This document shows positions 43,971 through 53,353 of a stretch of DNA of 64,000 nt, piece after piece. How positions within the stretch are numbered: the first letter of the stretch is position 1; every line of letters begins with the position of its first letter. A program made the translations under genes and the position numbers. The DNA comes from CAZENU01 sp965222125 (GTDB taxonomy: Bacteria; Chloroflexota; Dehalococcoidia; Lucifugimonadales; CAZENU01): NCBI GenBank assembly GCA_965222125.1, contig CBDCTC010000006.1, positions 1,612,001-1,676,000 of the forward strand, written 5' to 3'. The notes below the pieces were generated by a model. That model worked only from the letters and a program-made list of their open reading frames with translations. It was not told where the DNA came from and did no database searches.

Positions 43971-45562
43971 AAATGTCAGCGACAGGCAATCTGCACCGAC
44001 CACTGTTGAGCGGAGTTAGGATCATCATCGGCTGGCATAGTGAGCCCGCCCGACCGGGTCTGGCACGGGAGTTCGTGGGTGTGGGCCACGGTACGCTCAC
44101 GGGACTGGCCAGGCGCAAGGAAGAGAACGAGACGTTCACGGACGTGCTGATAACGAATCAGCACGTTCTGGCGGGTAAGGAAGTAGACGCCAGCACCTTC
44201 CCGCCGCAGACTCGGTCGAAGAATCTCCCCAAGAAACCCAAGGTGAATATCTACCAAGGCGGGAGCAACGAGACAAACAGAGTAGGCATCGGCGCTTTTG
44301 CGGAGCCTATTGTTTACGATGCGGACAACGTCATCGACGCGGGGGGCTGCAGTCTGGGTACCGGTGTCACGGCGAAGTATGCCCTTCATTCGGTCCCGGC
44401 CTCGCCGGACACTGCGGACACCTCTGCTCGCCAAGCGTCCACGGCCCACGACCTGCGGTACATCAGGTCTGGCGTCAAGGCCCCAGCCGTGGGCATGAAA
44501 CTCATCATGCTCGGAGCGCTGAGTGGCGAGCAGACGGTCACGGTCACGAAAATCGACGCCACTCCACAGTTGGCGGATAATGAGCGGCACATTACCGTGA
44601 TCGAGTTCTCCATCGGTGTGCATGTTCAGGAGGGGGATTCGGGCGCCCCGCTGTTCTATCACGACACAAAAGCGGATACGTACCAGTTGGCCGGCATCGT
44701 CTTCGCTTATGACAGGAAGGCTGCCCGGGGCCAGGCGTCGAGGGCCGATAGGGTGGCGGCAGAGCTCAACCTGGAATTCGGCAAGCGTCGTCCGAACGTG
44801 TCCGCCGTGGCTGACCTTCCGACCGTCCGCTATCGCACCAAGGTGACTCTGGACGGTCGGGGAAGTCGGGACTACGAGGGCGACACGCTGAAGTACAAGT
44901 GGGAACACGTCAGTCCTACGGCCCTTACCATCGCCATCACCGACTCGACGAAGGAAAGGGCCACGTTCACGACGCCCAACTGGCGCGGGACGCTGGCGTT
45001 CAAAGATGACCGTCACCAACGTAGCCAACGAGTCGCGTACCAAATATGTCACCGTCGAGGTCGGCCCTGTCACACCTCCGAAACCGCCCGCGCCGACAGC
45101 GACCCCGGATTCACTGACGGAGGTGACTCCACCTGTCCAGACAAGAATCAGCGATTGGATTCCGTGGCCGGACAAGAGAGGCGAAGGGGCCAAGCGCGAA
45201 TGCAGATTTGTGAAGCTGCAGAACGGAGAGATCGTTGAGGACAAGTGGGAGCCCTGCCCCGACCCGACAGATCAGAACGGCAACGGGAACGGCGACGGGG
45301 AGAACGGCGATACTACACCCAAGTCGCCCACGTCTGGGTCATGGAGCCGCTGGACACCCACGGGTCGGACACGGGGCAGTGGCGCGGCCCGCCAGCGGGA
45401 AGAGGCTCACACCCGCGTAGTGGCGGGCAGCACGCAGCGCCAGACCCGATGGATAGACGACCCCGAAGAACCCACGACGCCGATAAACCCTGTCCCGACA
45501 GAGCCGACACCTACCCCGACGCCTAGGCCGACGCCGCGTCCGACACCTACCCCGACGCCTAG

Positions 45563-47120
45563 CAGCCTGTCCGAGAAACACGGTTGGCGAGTGTTTGGGG
45601 GTATGATGGGTCCAGTCCAGTAGCGGGGAGTCGTTGATGAGGAGAACCTACCTTCCCTACGAACCCGACCAGCAGTTGCTGTTGCCAGCGGCGTTGCAGG
45701 AGTGGCTGCCTGACGACCATCTGGCCTACTTCATATCCGACGTGGTGGACCAGTTGGACATGTCGGAGGTCACCGCTCGCTACGAGCGGGAACGGCGAGG
45801 CGGACCGCCGTATCATCCACGGATGATGGTCAAGGTGTTGCTCTACGGTTACTGCGTGGGGGTGTCGTCCTCACGCCGCATCGCCCAGCGTCTCCACGAG
45901 GACATCCCCTTCAGGGTGTTGGCGGCGAACAACACACCGGACTTCCGGACCATCTCCGACTTTCGCAAGGATAATGTGGATGCGCTGTCGGGCCTGTTCG
46001 TACAGGTACTGGCGTTGTGCCAGCAGGCGGGGCTGGTGAAGCTGGGGCACGTGGCGCTGGACGGCACGAAGGTCAAGGCCAACGCATCGAAGCATAAGGC
46101 GATGAGTTACCAACGGATGAAGGAGAAGGCAGCGCAGTTGTCGGCGGAGGTAGCGGAGTTGTTGCGACAGGCCCAGGCAGCGGATGATGAGGAAGACCGG
46201 CGGTACGGCAAAGACAAGCGTGGAGATGAGTTGCCGCAGGAGTTGGCCTTTCGAGAGGGTCGGTTGGAGAAGATACGGGAAGCCATGGCGGCGCTGGAAG
46301 CCGAGGCGCAGGCGGCTGGCGAACGGGCCGAGGCCGAAGGTCGTAAGCACCCGGGGGTGCCCGACGACAAGGCCCAGCGTAACTTCACCGATGCCGAGTC
46401 GCGCATCATCCCCGCACCTGGAGGAAAGGACTTCCTGCAAGCGTACAACTGTCAGGCGGTGGTGGACAGCGCTCACCAGGTGATCGTGGCGGCGCGGGCC
46501 ACCAACCAGACTTCGGATAAGCAACAGGCTGCGGTGATGATGGAGGAGACCATCGACAACGTCGGTGCAGTCCCCAGGGAAGTATCCGCCGATGCTGGCT
46601 ATTACTCGGCAAAGGCAGTCGAGGAGCTCTATGCTCTGGGCGTGGACCCGTTCGTCGCGCCGGAGCAGACCCGCCACGGCCGGGTTGTGCCACCCGCGCC
46701 CCGAGGACGCATACCCAGCCATCTGTCTCCCAAGGACCGGATGCGACGGAAGTTACAGACCAAGCGGGGTCGGCAGCGCTACGCTTTGCGGATGCAAACT
46801 GTGGAGCCGGTATTCGGCCAGATCAAGCAGGGCCGTGGATTCCGGCAGTTCCTGCTGCGGGGACTGGAGAAGGTGAACGGCGAATGGTCGCTGATCTGCA
46901 CCGGCCACAACCTGCTCAAACTGTTCCGCTTTGGGGTCAATCTGCACAGGAAAGCACGGGTCGATGGGCCAGCCCAACGCATCAGGAACTTTGCCGAGGT
47001 AGTGAGCACGGCGCTATTCGCAAAGCTATCTGGCGGCCGGCCGGGGCAACGGCACAATTAGTTGTCGCGATCCATTGTCGCTGACCCGCAAGCACCGTTA
47101 GATAATCCTCGGACGGGCTG
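45563..47120 (+). mobile_element. IS1182-family insertion sequence, copy 2 (1558 bp)
   Basis: Ends CAGCCTGTCCGAG and (reverse complement of right end) CAGCCCGTCCGAG; CTAG duplicated at 45559-45562 and 47121-47124. Excising the element restores ACGCCTAGGCC within the Thr-Pro tract of the host gene. Same length as copy 1. Confidence 0.95.
45637..47061 (+). CDS. IS1182-family transposase (copy 2)
   Basis: 474 residues, differing from copy 1 by only a few residues (for example MRRTY for MSKTY at the start, EGRKHPG for EGGKHPG). The same catalytic blocks are present: ALDGTKVKANASKHKAM, SADAGYYSAKAVEEL and EPVFGQIKQGRGFRQFL. Start ATG 45637 after GGGGAG. Intact; probably the more recent or equally recent insertion as copy 1 given the near identity. 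Confidence 0.93.
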   Translation: MRRTYLPYEPDQQLLLPAALQEWLPDDHLAYFISDVVDQLDMSEVTARYERERRGGPPYHPRMMVKVLLYGYCVGVSSSRRIAQRLHEDIPFRVLAANNTPDFRTISDFRKDNVDALSGLFVQVLALCQQAGLVKLGHVALDGTKVKANASKHKAMSYQRMKEKAAQLSAEVAELLRQAQAADDEEDRRYGKDKRGDELPQELAFREGRLEKIREAMAALEAEAQAAGERAEAEGRKHPGVPDDKAQRNFTDAESRIIPAPGGKDFLQAYNCQAVVDSAHQVIVAARATNQTSDKQQAAVMMEETIDNVGAVPREVSADAGYYSAKAVEELYALGVDPFVAPEQTRHGRVVPPAPRGRIPSHLSPKDRMRRKLQTKRGRQRYALRMQTVEPVFGQIKQGRGFRQFLLRGLEKVNGEWSLICTGHNLLKLFRFGVNLHRKARVDGPAQRIRNFAEVVSTALFAKLSGGRPGQRHN

Positions 47121-47357
47121 CTAGGCCAACGCCAACACCGACACCGACGCCAACTCCGACGCCCACGCCACGGCCCGCGCGGGAGACGTGGGGCCCGTGG
47201 TCGAATACGGGTAGAGAGCGGTGGACTGGCCTCGAGACCGAGTACGAACAGACCCGCACCAGCAGCAGGGGCCGGACTCAGACCCGATGGGTCCCGTAGG
47301 GCAGAAAGGGGCTAACTCGTGAAACGGACAGCCTCAGCATTGGAGCGGAGTGGCTCT

Positions 47358-47906
47358 ATGCGACACCTACTACTTTCGGCGCTGCTCACCGTGGTCGCCG
47401 CAGCCTGTGGCGACGAAGTCGACCGTCCTGAGGCCATGCCCGCCCCGACCGAGCACGCCGCGCCTGTTGCGGTTCCGGCACGGTTCGCATTGGAGTTGGA
47501 GTCGTTCCTGGCAACATGGGAGCGCATAAGACAGGCCAAGAATCGGAATCCATGCATACAGGAAGAAGAGAAGGAGGTCGCAGCCGTGTCGCCAGAAACA
47601 CCACTTTCGTTTGACAAGATAGAGACGGTGATGAAGAGGTATCGGTCGCGGTTCCGGCGCTACCCGAATTACCTTGGGCATAGTTTCGGCGTGATCTATA
47701 CACACTCGACTCCCCCACGGCTGCTGGGCCGCGGCATCGTCGTGACGGTCGAGGAAGTGGTCGACCCCGCGACGCTGGCGAAGTCGAAGAGGCTGCCTGC
47801 GTGCCTCGACGGGGTGCCCGTGTGGGTGCGGAAGATACCGACGGCATCCCGCCTGATCGACCCCCGCCCGACGGAGCGGTATCAGGAGGCCGGCGACGAT
47901 GACTAA
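47358..47906 (+). CDS. Predicted lipoprotein paired with the protease (cassette B)
   Basis: 182 residues from ATG 47358 (GGAGCGGAG upstream); GTG 47319 is an alternative with a longer N-region. Signal peptide ends in the lipobox VAAAC. The mature part ends with a compact domain: NYLGHSFGVIYTHS, RGIVVTVEEVV, then LPACLDGVPVWVRKIP, a pattern also seen in N-terminal domains that precede trypsin-like proteases. It overlaps the protease start by 8 bp (ATGACTAA). Likely an envelope-anchored partner of the protease; this is inference. Confidence 0.6.
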   Translation: MRHLLLSALLTVVAAACGDEVDRPEAMPAPTEHAAPVAVPARFALELESFLATWERIRQAKNRNPCIQEEEKEVAAVSPETPLSFDKIETVMKRYRSRFRRYPNYLGHSFGVIYTHSTPPRLLGRGIVVTVEEVVDPATLAKSKRLPACLDGVPVWVRKIPTASRLIDPRPTERYQEAGDDD

Positions 47907-49841
47907 GACAACCGACGAGCATCGACCGATTGTCGCCGGTGTGGAGATCGAGGTCTGCACATTCGAGCGGCCTCAGCTCGGCGAGAAGCGGGAAGTGCAG
48001 TACCTACGGCGCGGTACGCTGACCGGGCTGGCCAGAAGGAAGAGGAACCAGGAGCCCGTCCTCGTCACCAATCAGCACGTTCTAGCGGGCGGGGAGTTGT
48101 ACCCCGTGACGCGGGATGGCACGCTGAGTTTCGAGACGAGGACACTGAATCTACCCAGTCGACCCCGCATGGAGATGTATCAGGGCGGTCGAACGCGGGC
48201 GCATCGAGTGGGCACGTCCCCCCGCGCGTACAACGTCGTGGACCTACCCGCCATCAACGTCGTGGACGTGGGGAGTTGTGAGTTGGTGTCCGGCGTTAGA
48301 GCGGCCTATGCACTGCACACGCCATCGACCACGACCGACCTGCTGACCTCGACCTCGAACCCGGACACGGCCCATACCGCACGCTACCTCATGTCCGGTA
48401 CTAGGGAAGCTCGCACCTGGATGAAGCTGCTGATGCTCGGCGCGGCGACGGCGAGCAGGAAGTCACCGTCGTGGCCGCGGACGCTTGGTTCGACGAGGCG
48501 AATCAGCGCTTCAAGGAGTTGATACAGGTGGTCGCGCCGACGATGCCTCGCCAGGGCGATTCCGGTGCGCCGCTCGTCTATCACGACAAGGAGAACAACA
48601 CCTATCAGATGGTCGGGGTCTTTCTGGCCGCCGCCGATAGTACGCGGGTCTATGCCTGTCATGCCGGCGCGGTGGAGCGCCTTCACCGCATCGAGTTTGG
48701 CAAGCGACCGCCGGTGGTGAAGGCGAAGGCCAGCACGTACAGAGCCGAAGCGAACGCGACCGTGATACTGCACGGCAGCGACAGCAAGGACCTCGACGGC
48801 GACCCTCTGGCCTATGAGTGGGAGTTCGTGGGGCCGAAGCCCGTAGGCATCTCCGTTCTGGCCCCTGCCAAGGAGACGACGAGTTTCCGGTCGCCGGGCA
48901 ACTGGCGGGGTACCCTGACGTTCCAACTCACCGTTACCAACGTGGCGAATGAGTCTCGGTCGGCTACCGTTGAGGTGGCGGTCGGCCCGATGCCCACGCC
49001 GACGCCCACGCCGGCTCCAACGCCGACGCCAACGCCGACACCGACGCCAACGCCGACGCCGACACCAACGCCAACGCCGACACCGACGCCGACACCGACG
49101 CCCACGCCGACACCGACGCCCGGACCGTGGAGCCGCTGGACACCCACGGGTCGGACACGGGGCAGTGGCGCGTCCCGTGAGCGGGAAGAGGCTCGCACCC
49201 GCGTGGTGTCGGGCCGCACGGAGCGCCAGACCCGATGGATAGACGACCCCGAAGAACCCACGACGCCGATAAACCCTGTCCCGACAGAGCCCACGCCTAC
49301 GCCGACGCCGACACCGACACCGACGCCCACGCCGACTCCTACGCCGGGACCGTGGAGCCGCTGGACACCCACGGGCCGGACACGGGGCAGTGGCGCGGCC
49401 CGTGAGCGGGAAGAGGCTCGCACCCGCGTGGTGTCGGGCCGCACGGAGCGCCAGACCCGATGGATAGACGACCCCGAAGAACCCACGACGCCGATAAACC
49501 CTGTCCCGACAGAGCCGACGCCGACTCCGACGCCTAGGCCGACACCGCGTCCGACGCCGCGCCCGACGCCGCGTCCGACGCCTAGGCCAACGCCGACTCC
49601 GACGCCTCGGCCCACGCCTACCCCGACGCCCAGACCAACGCCTCGGCCCACGCCTAGGCCGACGCCCAGACCAACGCCTCGGCCCACGCCTAGGCCGACG
49701 CCCAGACCGACTCCGACGCCGGAGACCTGGGGCCCGTGGACCAACACCGGTAGCGAGCGTTGGAACGGCTTGGAGGCGGAGTACGAGCAGACCCGAACGA
49801 GCAGCCGCGGCAGAACCCAGACCCGATGGGTACCGGGGTAG
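47899..49841 (+). pseudogene. Trypsin-like protease with PKD domain, Thr-Pro tracts and W..W repeats (cassette B)
   Basis: About 647 residues over two frames. Frame 1 (47899-48440) has the catalytic His in VLVTNQHVLAGG and Asp in NVVDVGSCELV. A one-base shift near 48445 separates GEQEVTVVAADAWFDEANQR and the Ser motif PRQGDSGAPLVYHD, then a PKD domain (VILHGSDSKDLDGDPLAYEW, TVTNVANES). The tail has alternating Thr-Pro tracts and three W..W units (GPWSRWTPTGRTRGSGA twice, ETWGPWTNTGSERWNG once). No signal peptide is seen, odd for such a tail. Very similar to cassette A, so the locus arose by tandem duplication. Confidence 0.75.
48985..49725 (+). repeat. Thr-Pro tandem repeats and duplicated 170-bp W..W units
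   Basis: ACGCC(G/A/T/C)AC hexamer-type repeats encode (Thr-Pro)n at about 48992-49121, 49290-49346 and, with Arg-Pro-Thr-Pro, at 49515-49720. Two 170-bp units at 49122-49291 and 49347-49516 are nearly identical, so they duplicated recently; a diverged third copy is at 45344-45503 in cassette A. Confidence 0.85.
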
Positions 49842-49872
49842 GCAAAGTGGTACCTTTCGCGTGGGAGGGGCG

Positions 49873-50045
49873 ATGAGGATCGGGGATACCAATTCTCCTG
49901 CGGCCAAGACCATCGGCGCCCGCAGTCTGAAGGGGAGTACGCTCGGCTGACCAAGACCCTGAAAGTCCAAGGTGCGCCGGCGACCGCAGGCTCGGCGTTC
50001 TCCCAACGCCGGGCTGAAGTCCGCGACAGGCTCGCGACCGCCTAG
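49873..50045 (+). pseudogene. Possible small gene (about 57 codons) with a frameshift
   Basis: ATG 49873 follows GGGAGGGGCG. MRIGDTNSPAAKTIGARSLK is followed, after a shift at the GGGG near 49934, by EYARLTKTLKVQGAPATAGS and AFSQRRAEVRDRLATA ending at 50045, a helix-rich plausible sequence. Family not recognised. It lies directly after the cassette B protease. Confidence 0.35.
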
Positions 50046-50095
50046 CATCAAGGTCGTGATGAAGTAGCCCCCGGCTTTGGCGACCGGACGATAGA

Positions 50096-50130
50096 GAGGC
50101 CCCATGCACCGCGCATGGGGCCTCTTCTTT
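50096..50130 (+). terminator. Rho-independent terminator
   Basis: GAGGCCCCATGC, loop ACCGC, GCATGGGGCCTC, then TTCTTT. A perfect 12-bp stem with a T-rich tail, closing the cassette B transcription unit. Confidence 0.85.
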
Positions 50131-50254
50131 GTTCCAGACATGAGCTTGCGGGTCAGCGAGGGACTTTTGCACTTTCCTCCTGCACGGCATAGGCTTGATT
50201 ATGGTAACGCGCGATGGTACATTACGTGTAACTACCCGACAGTGAGGTCAGGCC

Positions 50255-50620
50255 ATGAGCGAAGAAGAAGACACGCGGAACAAAAAGCCCCTTTCGGAGA
50301 GGGTCAAGATCATCGTCGGCGAGGCTAAAGCCGGCGCGGAAGACGTCGGCGAAAGTGTGCGCGGAACCCTGGAGGACGCGCTTGCCGTCCGCAAGAAGGT
50401 CGTCATGGTCAGGCTGAACGAGGTCAGCGTCGACCGGCTGGACGACCTGGTCGAGTCCGGCGTCGCGGGCAGCCGCTCCGAGGCCGCGGCCTACCTGATC
50501 GGCGAGGGCATCACGGCGAACCAGGGGCTGTTCGACCGCATAGCGGACAAGATCGGCGAGATCAGGAAGGCGAAAGAGGAGCTCAGAGAGCTGATGAAGG
50601 ACAAGCCGGCCGACGATTAG
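50255..50620 (+). CDS. Putative ribbon-helix-helix DNA-binding protein
   Basis: 121 residues, ATG 50255 after GTGAGGTCAGGCC. The N-terminal 45 residues are charged and helical; residues 48-90 (VVMVRLNEVSVDRLDDLVES then SRSEAAAYLIGEGI) form a ribbon-helix-helix-like unit; the C-terminus is a lysine/glutamate helix. It may regulate transcription. Monocistronic, flanked by a terminator and a dispersed repeat. Confidence 0.55.
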   Translation: MSEEEDTRNKKPLSERVKIIVGEAKAGAEDVGESVRGTLEDALAVRKKVVMVRLNEVSVDRLDDLVESGVAGSRSEAAAYLIGEGITANQGLFDRIADKIGEIRKAKEELRELMKDKPADD

Positions 50621-51090
50621 CAGGCTGCAAGACAACTGTCGTCCTGGGCAACGCGAAGGACCCGGGGCGGGGTCGTCCCACACCTTGGACGACATGTCGA
50701 CCTCGCCGCCACCCCAGGCACCTAACTCGGTTCGGGGCGTCATTCAGCGGGGTGGGCCGCCTTCGTCACCAGTTCTGCTGAGGTCTCCGTTCCTATGCCT
50801 CGCCAGCGCGAGCCGTGTGTCTACCTCACCCTTCACCCTGGCCCATTCCCGTTGTATAGGCCGGGGAGAGGGGGCTCCCGGCTCGGCGTAGGGGCGGGTT
50901 TGAAACCCGCCCTACCGGTTGGTGGTTGGTGGTGTCCCGCGCCGAGGCCGTCTCCTTGAGTCTGAACAGTTACTTGGCGGCTGTCTTTTGCTACGAGTAG
51001 CGTCGTGGCATATCTGGTATATTGTGAAGTAGATAACAAACTGTGGGGCCTGCGCGCGGCGCGCGAGTCTGGCCTCGGCAAGGGGGCAAG
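50621..51090. other. Intergenic region holding a dispersed repeat
   Basis: 470 bp before the MoxR gene. Apart from the repeat at 50880-50975 I see no gene. The promoter of the MoxR-DUF58 operon should lie in its last 130 bp, which are AT-richer (TATCTGGTATATTGTGAAGTAG). Confidence 0.45.
50880..50975 (+). repeat. About 95-bp dispersed intergenic repeat
   Basis: GTAGGGGCGGGTTT / AAACCCGCCCTAC palindrome (50888-50915), then GGTTGGTGG, CCCGCGCC and GTCTCCTTGAGTCTGAACAGTT. The reverse complement of 60845-60960 has the same elements in the same order, and the palindrome alone is at 1893-1925. Confidence 0.8.
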
Positions 51091-52050
51091 ATGGAAGCGA
51101 CCGCCGGCGTGGAGAGCATCGCGGAGCTGGCCGCGAGAGTAAGAACCAACGTACAGCGCGTCATCGTCGGCAAGAGCGAGGCCATCGACGTCGCCTTGGT
51201 CGCGCTGCTGTGCCGAGGCCACATCCTCGTCGAGGACGTGCCCGGGATCGGCAAGACGACGCTGTCGAAGGCGCTGGCGCAGTCGCTAGGGTGCACATTC
51301 GGGCGCGTCCAGTTCACGCCCGACCTGATGCCCAGCGACGTGCTCGGCGTCAACTTCTTCAACCAGAAGACGTCTGAGTTCGAGTTCCTCCCCGGCCCGA
51401 TCGTCAGCCAGGTCCTGCTGGCGGACGAGATCAACCGGGCGACGCCCCGCACCCAGTCGTCGCTGCTGGAGGCCATGCAGGAGCGGCAGACGACCGTGGA
51501 CGGCGTGACGCGGGCGCTGCCAGAGCCGTTCCTCGTGCTCGCGACCCAGAACCCGGTCGAGATGGAGGGGACGTTCCCGCTTCCCGAGGCACAGCTCGAC
51601 CGCTTCACGGTGCGGCTCACGCTCGGATATCCGACGGTCGAGGAGGAGGCCGACATATACCTGCGTTTCGAGAAGGACTCGGCGGCGCCCGCCATAGAGG
51701 CCGTCACCGACGGCGACGAGATCCGGCGCATGCAGGACCTGACGCCGGCCGTCCGCATCGAGGAGCCGGTCCGCGACTACATCGTCGCGGTCGTGCGGGG
51801 CACGAGGGACCATCCGGGCATATCGCTCGGCGCCAGCCCCAGGGCCGGCATGGCGCTGTACAAGGCGACGCAGGCCTGGGCGGCGATCGACGGCCGCGAC
51901 TTCGCCACCCCGGACGACGTGAAGGCCATGGCCCCCGCCGTCCTTCCCCACCGCACCGTTCTCAGCTCGTCCGCAAGGCTGCGGGGAGACTCTCCCGAGC
52001 AGGTGGTGGACGATGTCCTGTCGAGTGTGCCGGTCCCGATAGAGGGATAG
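51091..52050 (+). CDS. MoxR-family AAA+ ATPase
   Basis: 319 residues from ATG 51091 after AAGGGGGCAAG. Walker A EDVPGIGKTTLSKAL near 55, Walker B VLLADEINRATPRTQSSLLE near 110, MEGTFPLPEAQLDRF near 165 (sensor 1 region and pore). MoxR ATPases act as chaperones that help assemble complexes with von Willebrand or DUF58 proteins. First gene of an operon with DUF58 (4-bp gap) and DUF4129 proteins. Confidence 0.92.
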   Translation: MEATAGVESIAELAARVRTNVQRVIVGKSEAIDVALVALLCRGHILVEDVPGIGKTTLSKALAQSLGCTFGRVQFTPDLMPSDVLGVNFFNQKTSEFEFLPGPIVSQVLLADEINRATPRTQSSLLEAMQERQTTVDGVTRALPEPFLVLATQNPVEMEGTFPLPEAQLDRFTVRLTLGYPTVEEEADIYLRFEKDSAAPAIEAVTDGDEIRRMQDLTPAVRIEEPVRDYIVAVVRGTRDHPGISLGASPRAGMALYKATQAWAAIDGRDFATPDDVKAMAPAVLPHRTVLSSSARLRGDSPEQVVDDVLSSVPVPIEG

Positions 52051-52054
52051 GTCG

Positions 52055-53353
52055 ATGGCGAATCGCGGGCGTGTACCGGACGTCCAGGTCGCGGACCATC
52101 CCCACCTTATCCCGGCGTCGCGCTTCAACTGGCTGGCCCTCCTCGTCATCGCGTTCGCAGCCATCGTGGTCGTCGGCCTCTTCGTCGCGGAGGGGGTCGT
52201 GGTGGCCTTCGGCGTTATGGGTCTGGTCGCCAGCGCGATTGCGATGGGCTGGAACCGCGTTGCCCTGGAGGAGCTCTCCTATGCCATGGAGATCTCTCAC
52301 CATCGCGTCGAGGTCGGCGAGACCGTGCCGATCATCGTTTCGCTGGTCAACCGAAAGCCCGTTCCCCTGGTCTGGGTCAAGGTAGAGGACGAGTTCCCCA
52401 ACGCCGTCAAAGTGGTCGGCGGCGACGTGGTGCAGAACTCCAACACGAAGATCCAGAGCCTGCGGCACCTCACCTCGATGGGCTGGTACGAGCGGATCCG
52501 GTGGGACTACGAGGTCAAGTGCACCAAGAGGGGCCTGTACCGCATGGGTCCGGCCACGCTGGAGAGCGGCGACCCCTTCGGGTTCGTACGCACCAAGAAG
52601 ATACAGCACCACCGCAGTCACATCCTGGTGCTCCCGCGGATAGTGCCGCTGACCGACCTGGGGCTTCCGGCGGTGAGGCCGCTCGGCGAGGTCAGAGGCG
52701 GCGACAGGATCTACGAAGACGTTACCCGTCCCGCCGGCCTGCGCGACTACCAGAAGGGCGACGCCCTCACCAGGATCGACTGGAAGGCGACGGCCAAGAA
52801 CCAAAAGCTGCTGGTCCGCACGTTCGACCCCAGCTCGACGGTGAACGTGGTCATCGCGGTCGCGGTCGATACGACGGAGCCGTTCTGGCGGCTGGACGCG
52901 CCGGCGGAGCTGGAGCGCGTGATCACGGTGGCGGCGTCGGTCGCTAACCACGTCGCGGAGCTCGACTACACGTTCGGGGTGTTCGCCAACGACATGGCAG
53001 TTAAGGTGAGGCGGTCTATGAAGGTGCCTCCGAGCCAGGGCCGGGAGCAGCTCGGGGAGGTGATGTCGGCGCTCGCCACGACGCCGCCCATGGCCTCGGG
53101 GCCGATGGCGCGTCACCTGGCCGAGCACGCGCCCCGATTCCCCCTCGGGACCACCATCGTGCTATGCGCGGCGCTGATAACCGACGAGATGGTCGCCACG
53201 CTGGACGACCTCAATCACACCGGCGCGAAGATCGTCGTCATGTACGTGGGCGCCAAGGACCCGCCCGATCTGCCGCCGCGCGTGAAGGTCCATTCGCTCA
53301 GGCCGCATCTGATCGCGATGGAGTCGGCGGCGGAGTTCGGAGGCCGTCGGTGA
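52055..53353 (+). CDS. DUF58 domain protein, membrane-anchored
   Basis: 432 residues. Two adjacent N-terminal helices (WLALLVIAFAAIVVVGLFV, VVVAFGVMGLVASAIAM), a beta-rich segment, and the DUF58 signature IYEDVTRPAGLRDYQKGDAL followed by TRIDWKATAKNQKLLVRTFD near 245. The final 160 residues resemble a von Willebrand A fold. Partner of the MoxR ATPase. Its TGA overlaps the GTG of the next gene (GTGA). Confidence 0.9.
   Translation: MANRGRVPDVQVADHPHLIPASRFNWLALLVIAFAAIVVVGLFVAEGVVVAFGVMGLVASAIAMGWNRVALEELSYAMEISHHRVEVGETVPIIVSLVNRKPVPLVWVKVEDEFPNAVKVVGGDVVQNSNTKIQSLRHLTSMGWYERIRWDYEVKCTKRGLYRMGPATLESGDPFGFVRTKKIQHHRSHILVLPRIVPLTDLGLPAVRPLGEVRGGDRIYEDVTRPAGLRDYQKGDALTRIDWKATAKNQKLLVRTFDPSSTVNVVIAVAVDTTEPFWRLDAPAELERVITVAASVANHVAELDYTFGVFANDMAVKVRRSMKVPPSQGREQLGEVMSALATTPPMASGPMARHLAEHAPRFPLGTTIVLCAALITDEMVATLDDLNHTGAKIVVMYVGAKDPPDLPPRVKVHSLRPHLIAMESAAEFGGRR

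Larger units (their letters stand above)
43973..47299 (+). pseudogene. Trypsin-like protease with PKD domain and Thr-Pro/W-rich tail, split by IS1182 (cassette A)
   Basis: Serine protease core: His in ITNQHVLAG, probable Asp in NVIDAGGCSL, Ser in QEGDSGAPLFYHD (residues about 55, 123, 220). A PKD-type domain follows (VTLDGRGSRDYEGDTLKYKW). Near 45003 the frame is lost by one base; the next frame continues TVTNVANES, then WSRWTPTGRTRGSGA with a Thr-Pro tract, into which IS1182 copy 2 inserted at CTAG (45559-45562). The tail resumes at 47125 (ETWGPWSNTGRERW to TQTRWVP). About 590 residues without the IS. No signal peptide is visible. Paralogous to 47899-49841. Confidence 0.75.

Noticed and set aside
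48985..49725. CRISPR array or satellite
   Set aside because: Repeats are in-frame Thr-Pro codons without uniform spacers or cas genes nearby.
48812..49954. Reverse-strand Gly-Val repeat protein
   Set aside because: (GVGVGV)n is simply the complement of the Thr-Pro codon repeats of the protease tail; the PKD and W..W homology is on the + strand.
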